From Amblyornis subalaris (taxonomy: Eukaryota > Chordata > Aves > Passeriformes > Ptilonorhynchidae), in assembly GCA_018881555.1 (NCBI GenBank), contig JACAXG010000007.1, forward strand, positions 14,427,235 to 14,491,234: a stretch of DNA of 64,000 bases. Direction: 5' to 3'. Below the pieces are notes generated by a model. That model searched no databases. It was not told the origin of the DNA and saw only the letters and a list, made by a program, of their open reading frames with translations. A program made the position numbers and the translations under genes. Positions 63,591 to 64,000 of this stretch are shown piece by piece. Numbering within the stretch: position 1 is the first letter of the stretch; each line of letters begins with the position of its first letter.

Positions 63591-64000
63591 GGATGGTGGG
63601 AGAGCTGAANTTGGTGGGTAGTGACAGTGCTCTACCAGGATAAATGCAGTGGGCAGTTCTGAATGTGGTAACACCTCAGGAATCATTCAGTCCAAATATA
63701 ACTCCCCTTCAGGGATTCTCCNTTCCTATTCTTCCATTTCTACTTGCTTTGCAGAACATCTCCTCCTAATCTGTGGTTTGCATTCTCAGAAGCTTTTCTT
63801 TGCCAGAAGAACATGGCCGTAGCCATCAATTGAAGGATTGTTCCCTAGTGGCTTATCTAATAAAACGCTTTTTTTTCTGGAAATGTCACATGTATATAAG
63901 GGGCAAAGATCATCTGGCATCTCTGCCAGACCCCCTCCATCATGCTACATTTACTGTCACAAGACATTTAGTTTCATAAGAGAGCAGCGGTGCCAAGTAT

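Larger units (their letters stand above)
48076..64000. other. AT-rich noncoding DNA
   Basis: No recognisable exon, RNA gene or transposon to the end of the window. It holds a 22-bp-period duplication at 51421, T/G-rich simple sequence at about 52905-52940 and a long imperfect hairpin at 63553. The frame of 80 codons at 56527-56769 starts with an ATG and contains a hydrophobic stretch, but matches nothing I know and is of chance length. Confidence 0.6.

Noticed and set aside
1..64000. CRISPR arrays, operons, prophage or other prokaryotic systems
   Set aside because: Composition, CR1 and LTR content and lack of dense coding show vertebrate DNA; no regularly spaced repeats were seen.

Overview
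The window is vertebrate nuclear DNA, most probably from a bird. The strongest evidence is a truncated CR1 LINE at the left edge (41-895, minus strand). It carries the avian-type 3' end and a decayed C-terminal part of the CR1 ORF2 reading frame. A second, very short CR1 3' end lies at about 48009. Low repeat density and an AT-rich composition fit this: a hand count of five 60-base lines spread over the window gave about 39% GC. I cannot name the species or the locus.

I find no protein-coding gene that I recognise. The open frames are what AT-rich noncoding DNA of this length yields, with two possible exceptions that I describe as candidates only: a symmetric phase-0 splice-bounded frame at 28092-28412 (plus) and a long open frame at 10230-10820 (minus). 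A TATAAAAG motif at 10767 followed by a GTGAGT donor at 10995 could mark a promoter and first exon on the plus strand, but nothing proves it.

Layout: 1-895 CR1; 896-5130 AT-rich noncoding; 5131-5261 MIR-like SINE relic; 5918-6376 a polypyrimidine tract of about 460 bp; 6377-40081 mostly noncoding, with three more MIR-like relics (23920, 34861, 35973), small tandem repeats and a few CpG-bearing islets; 40086-40759 a complete 674-bp solo LTR of an endogenous retrovirus (minus strand) with terminal TG/CA, a matching 4-bp target-site duplication, TATA box and AATAAA signals; 40764-64000 noncoding with a short CR1 tail, palindromes and microduplications.

Functionally the window looks like an intergenic stretch or a very large intron. 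In the hand sample the plus strand has more T than A (108 vs 76) and more G than C (66 vs 50). That is the skew expected if the plus strand were the sense strand of a transcribed unit, but the sample is small. I found no new biological system. The best items to follow up are the intact-looking solo LTR, the splice-bounded frame at 28092-28412, the CpG islets in otherwise CpG-poor DNA, and the long polypyrimidine tract.
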